NCBI GenBank assembly: GCA_951213105.1
Contig: OX578150.1
Coordinates: 26,156,607 to 26,220,606, forward strand
Origin: Amaurobius ferox
Taxonomy: Eukaryota > Arthropoda > Arachnida > Araneae > Amaurobiidae
DNA length: 64,000 bases
Direction of reading: 5' to 3'
The notes below the pieces were generated by a model, which saw only the letters and a program-made list of their open reading frames with translations, did no database searches and was not told the DNA's origin. Of the stretch, positions 59,839-64,000 are shown piece by piece. The first letter of the stretch is position 1. Every line of letters begins with the position of its first letter. The position numbers were made by a program, and so were the translations under genes.

Positions 59839-61060
59839 CTTTCCCTACAATACGTCTCCTGCAATATTGTGTTTTAGCCGGATCTACACGTTTTGGGACC
59901 TTTAGAACACGAATAAGTTTTTTTTAGAGTGACGTCTGTGTATCTGTGTGTGTCAGTGTATATGTGTGCCAGTGTATATATGTGCGTCAGTGTATATGCG
60001 TACGTCAGTGTATATGTGTGTGTCTTTGTCAGTGTGTGTATGTATATGTGTGTATGTATGTATATGTGTCAGTGTCTATGTGTGTGTCAATGTCTACGTA
60101 TGTAGTGTGTATGTGTCTTTGTCAGTGTACATGTGTCAGTGTCTATGTGTGTGCCAATGTCTACGTGTGTATGTGTGTGTGTGTGTGTATGTGCGTGTAT
60201 ATGTGCGTGTGTATATGTGTATATGTGCGTGTGTATATGTGCGTGTGTGTATGTATATGCGTGTGTGTATGTGCTTGTGTGCGCGTATATGCGTGTGTGA
60301 ATGTGCTTGTGTGCGCGTATATGCGTGTGCGTATATATGCGTGTGTGTGTGTGCGTGTGTGTATGCATGCATGCGTGTGTATGAGCAATGCATGTATATC
60401 CACTCTAACTCCAAAACTAATTAACCAAATTTCATAAAGTTTTATAAGTAAGTCACGTGTTGGTTACCTTGGTGCTGATTAGATTTTGGTACAATTCGGG
60501 ATAAAAGAACGTGCCTTTTTCTGCGAAGTTGCCTGCAAAAATCTTATGTATCCACTCTAGCTAAAAAACTAACTGAAGAAATATAACAAAATTTAGTAGT
60601 TAAGTCACTTATGGATTGCTCTGCTGATTAGATTTTTTGCACGATTCGAAAAAAAAAAGAACCGGCCTTGTTCGTGAAGTGGCCAGCAAAAAATCATCAA
60701 AATCTAAAATAAAAGACTACATATGGCTCAAATGCTAATTAAATTAAATTTAACAAGAATATAATTTAATTAAATGCTTGTTCTACGTAATTTTTGATGA
60801 TGAAAAGAATAAGACCAATCCCATTACTCTAGGACTACCTGTTCTCGAGCCATTTTGTTTTTTTCGCATTTTTACTACGCCGCCTTTGAAAATACGTCAA
60901 GTTACCAAATTAAAATTTAATTTAAAAGTTCAAATTTAGTGTCATTTCAACTAATTTTGCGTTTATTTTGGGCAATTAAACCCAATTTAATGAATTATTA
61001 AAGAAATAAAAAGAAAGGGAATTTGAGTCTGTAGGAAAAGTCATGTGCTGTCCACATCAT
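59839..61060 (-). mobile_element. Family A repeat with hugely expanded microsatellite
   Basis: The 3' block (59878-59930) is followed by about 450 bp of TG-rich repeat in place of the usual 20-60 bp. Then come two internal units, the shared motif CTCTAGGACTACCTGTTCTC and the 5' terminus at 61037-61060. The stem-loop is degraded. Confidence 0.85.
59936..60390. repeat. Expanded TG-rich microsatellite
   Basis: Blocks such as GTGTCAGTGTATATGTGTG and GCGTGTGTATATGTGCG alternate, so several secondary motifs have amplified. Cys/Val/Tyr-rich plus ORFs and His/Thr-rich minus ORFs here are consequences of the dinucleotide repeat. Confidence 0.95.
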
Positions 61061-61706
61061 ATCTTTGTTTTCAAGACACCATGTTCCCATGTCCAAAGGG
61101 GCACAATTTTCGTTCGGCGCTCTAAAGCGATCGCTTCGTTTTGATCCATGACGGTACGCCACTGCACAAAATCCGCCTGAAAGGGGCGTCTCCAGATATT
61201 TAGAATACATCTCCATTGCAGTTAACAGCACTCATGAACCGGTTTCGCGCTCATGAGCTCATCATGAATTACAGATACCTGCAACGACAGCCAGGAAACT
61301 TGCCATGTTCTACAATTTCACGAGCCTCTATGAGGACCGGCAAATTCAGTCCTAAATAAAACTAAAATAACTTCGTTATAGAAACTTAAAACACAAAAAT
61401 AATAGTGTCGAACATTTCGAAGGCAAAAAAAAAAAAAAATAGCCTCATCGGCAGAACAACCTGTATATCGAGCTATATAAGCAAAATATAGAAATCAAAA
61501 AATTGCTTGAAAACAATACTTTCTCTATAAACTCTGTTACAAAAGCATGGTACCACGAGACTTTTTGTTATTTAGGTAATTAATGAAATATTTTTTTTAT
61601 TCAAATTCAAAACTACTCCATATCAGTACAAGTTTTAAATAAAATTTAGCAACTTACACGTACGAAATTCATTTAGAAAAAAAAATATAACAGCAATATA
61701 ACAAAA
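61061..61706. other. Unclassified spacer
   Basis: The part 61075-61330 is GC-richer. On the minus strand it contains GCAGTGGCGTACC, a phrase common in old repeats, and a 50-residue open stretch without a known motif. The rest is AT-rich. Near 61510-61520, ACAATACTTTCTC resembles the D-family 3' end. Confidence 0.3.
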
Positions 61707-62916
61707 AAGTGGCACAAATACCTGCTACAAAATTAAAAGACCACATGTGGAAAAAGAAAGTTTTAGCATGTTTATAAGTTGTTGCTCCACCATTTTTCTG
61801 AATAACTTGAAACACAGGATTTGGCATAGATTTAATTAAATTTTTAAGGACAGATTCCGGAATATTGCCCCATTTCTCCATAATGGCGACTTCCAATTCA
61901 TATGCCGAATGGTATTGTTTGTTGTTTTCGTACACTTGGCGAGACAAAAGACCCCACAGGTTTTTTATGGAATTTAGGTCAGGGCTAAGGCTCGGCCAAG
62001 ATATAACATCAATCTTTTCTCGTTTGAACCATGCTTTTGTTGATTTAGATGCATGTCTGGGAGCATTATCTTGTTAGAACTTCCATTTCGGTCCTCCTAA
62101 AAGTGGTCCAAAGGGTATCAGACTTCCGTATAATTTCCGTTGATAACTGTCAGAGTTCATTTTGCCGTCAACTCTTTGCAGATTGCATTTTCCTGCATAT
62201 GAGAAAATGCCCCACACCATAACGGAACCTCCTCCCATCTGGCTACTGAAGAACTCATGCGATTCTGGCCTTAGTAGTCGTGCCAGTAGTAGTTATTGAG
62301 CCCAGACCGTCTAAATTAAATTTTTTCTCGTCCGAAAAAATAATTTTCCATATAGAGTTCCAGGACATGACATTCTTTGCCCACTTCAGACGTGCTTCTT
62401 TATGATATTTCAGAAGTCGTGGTTTGCTTCTTAGTTTCCGAAGTTTAACATCAGCATTCGACTTCAAACTTCACCACACAGCTACTTGAGGCACTTGTTT
62501 ACTTGTCTGCTGTACTATTTTACGAGTGGACTGGTAGTTTTTCGTTGCAAATTTGAAAATTTTTCTATTATCACGAGCTGATAACTGCCTTTTGCGACCA
62601 GATCTTTTCTTGCCAAACAATTCTTTTTTACTAAACACATTGTCAATAGCCGTTTCAGAATCTTACTTATTTCACGTTCCGACTTCCCTTTTCCGTTGTA
62701 GAACCAAATGTTTCGAACTTCTACTTCAGACAAATCACTTCCACGAGGCATTTTAATAATCCAAAGAATCAAACAGTTCAATTCTGAATTTCTGCCTTTT
62801 TTCCTTCTTTTCAAACTTTTCAGATGGTTTAGGTTACAGTTAAACTCCGAAGTTAAACAAAAATCGTCTGCATTATTAGAAAAACTAAAGTGGTCTTATA
62901 TTTATGCAACACCGTG
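61707..62916 (-). pseudogene. Tc1-type (DD34E) transposase, dead copy
   Basis: The transposase starts at 62751 (MPRGSDLSEVEVRNIWF, helix-turn-helix region). It continues with the first catalytic Asp in IIFSDEKKFNLDG (about 62300-62340), the MGGGSVMVWGIFSYAG block (about 62210-62240) and the second Asp in QDNAPRHASKSTKAW (about 62030-62070). The third catalytic position falls 34 residues later in SPDLNSIKNLWG, where the usual Glu is Lys. The end is NKQYHSAYELEV...SMPNP. Frameshifts break the N-terminal half and the region near 62240, and a stop directly precedes QDNAP. The flanks carry imperfect inverted repeats (left about 61707-61744, right about 62889-62916) sharing GCANAAATA and AAGACCAC. 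It cannot be active. Confidence 0.85.
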
Positions 62917-63349
62917 ATTTCGAAAAATCGTTTGGCACGAAAAATATATTCGATCTTTTTTTTTTCCTAAGCTAAATCAACACTGCAAAATTGTTTCGTT
63001 TCATACACCTTCTTTGAAATTCACATTCAATGTTGTATTTGTTGAGAAAGGGTGGAATTTTGAGTGGTCTATTTTGAGTGGTAATTTTGAAACAGACTTT
63101 ACTATATTCTATAGTATGAGGACGTATAAATTGAGCTCCAACTGAAGAAGGCTGGAATATGTAAGTTCCTATTCACAATATTCGATTATTGGTGTTCCCG
63201 AAGCCCATGGATGTTATCTGAAATGGAAATGCGATCCTAAACGCCCTCTATAGGCGGGTTCTGTGAGTATAATTTATATTAGTATGAGGACTGAGAAGGG
63301 ACTACAAGATATGCACAACAAAATGGTATACTCGGATTGTTAGATAAAT
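62917..63349. other. Unclassified AT-rich DNA
   Basis: The phrase CGCCCTCTATAGGCGGGTTCT (63241-63261) resembles one at 9660-9680 (CCCTCTATAGGAGGATTCTC). Otherwise nothing recognised. Confidence 0.35.
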
Positions 63350-64000
63350 ATAGACACGCAATTGTATTTCAGATGTTAAGTATTGGCATGTAAAACATAT
63401 CGATAACATTTTTACAATAATAAAGAAAACGAAGGATTTGAAAAATTAGGGATAAATAATCACATGTGATAAATATTATAAACTTTTCACAACAAAGGAT
63501 ATGAATGTGTTGCAGTTGTAAAACCTGACATGTGATAAATATTATACATTTTTCAAAACAAAGGATATGAATATATTGCAGATAAGAAAACCGACATGTG
63601 ATAAATATCAATTAATTTTTACAACCAAGGATGTGAACCGTCCCAGAATTATCAATTATTGACATGTGATAAAGAACGTTTTACAAAGGATATGCATATA
63701 TTTCATGTGTGAAATATTGATTGATAAATATAAATGAACTTTTTACAACAAAGGATGTGAATTATTTAAGGGATGATAAATGGCATGTCATAAATACGGA
63801 AAAATATTTTACAAAGGATTTAAATGTATTCCAGTTGTGAAATACTGACAGTGATAAATGTCAATTAACTTTTTCACAACAAAGGGGAAAACTAGGGATG
63901 TGAATTATATCCAGAGCCGATAAATGGCATGTGATAAATGTGAAGGATTTTTTAATAGAGGATTTGAATGTATTCCAGTTGTGAACTAAAGACAGTGATG
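63350..64000. repeat. Diverged satellite, about 66-bp unit, open at window end
   Basis: About nine units carry GACATGTGATAAAT, then ACAACAAAGGATATGAATGT and a variable part around CAGTTGTGAAA. Spacing is 65-69 bp in the first units. The array runs off the window, so its true size is unknown. Confidence 0.85.

Noticed and set aside
59946..60437. Cys/Val/Tyr-rich ORFs of about 160 residues and His/Thr-rich minus ORFs
   Set aside because: Direct translation of the TG-rich microsatellite inside a family A element.

Overview
This is AT-rich, gene-poor eukaryotic DNA made almost entirely of transposable-element debris. It contains no operons, no bacterial-type genes and no intact long ORF. The 5S rRNA-derived SINE heads, the Tc1 transposase relic, the RNase H-bearing LINE fragment, the hAT MITEs and the Helentron-like repeats together suggest an animal, most likely an arthropod and perhaps a spider or other arachnid. 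That assignment is inference and rests on no diagnostic gene. The only plausible host coding sequence is one 75-bp exon candidate on the minus strand (56241-56315). The window may therefore lie in introns or intergenic DNA of a large gene.

Repeat names below are mine. Families A and B are the most abundant, with about 12 A copies or fragments and 12 B copies, roughly a third of the window. Each begins with TCTGATGTGGGCAGCACATG and an inverted repeat starting ACTTTCC. Each then has a long non-coding core, a CA/TG or GACA microsatellite, and a 3' stem-loop that repeats the ACTTTCC inverted repeat. Families C and D have the same layout with different sequence. This is the architecture known for non-autonomous Helentrons (HINE/DINE-1-like elements). 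No Rep/helicase ORF is present. Families F, I and J are further dispersed repeats of unknown class.

Layout: 1-5.7 kb has A and B pieces, a LINE ORF1 zinc-knuckle relic and a tRNA-SINE. 6.1-9.4 kb has an F copy, an I repeat and two tandem A copies. 9.7-12.5 kb has a 28-bp minisatellite and a broken LINE RT/RNase H region. 12.5-20.8 kb is a nested stack: J, then C containing a B, then F containing three Bs, one of which holds a TRIM. 21-27 kb has B, J, three C copies and one A. 27-30.6 kb has F with a hAT MITE, a 1-kb minisatellite, a TGACGTCA-rich inverted-repeat element and another hAT MITE. 30.7-36.3 kb is an A array, mostly head-to-tail. 37-45.7 kb has four B copies, two 5S-tRNA SINEs, D and F. 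46-50 kb is AT-rich DNA with B, C and a long foldback. 50-55 kb has a minisatellite, a tRNA-SINE, a TRIM, A, D, an unidentified ORF, perfect palindromes and a third 5S-SINE. 55-61 kb has C, the exon candidate, a minisatellite, a hAT MITE split by B, and an A with a greatly expanded microsatellite. 61.7-64 kb has a dead Tc1 element and a 66-bp satellite running off the window.

The most interesting points are three. Several repeat families share one Helentron-like layout. The 5S-headed SINEs have lost exactly the tRNA B box kept by the tRNA-only relative. The nested insertions expose empty sites and relative ages.
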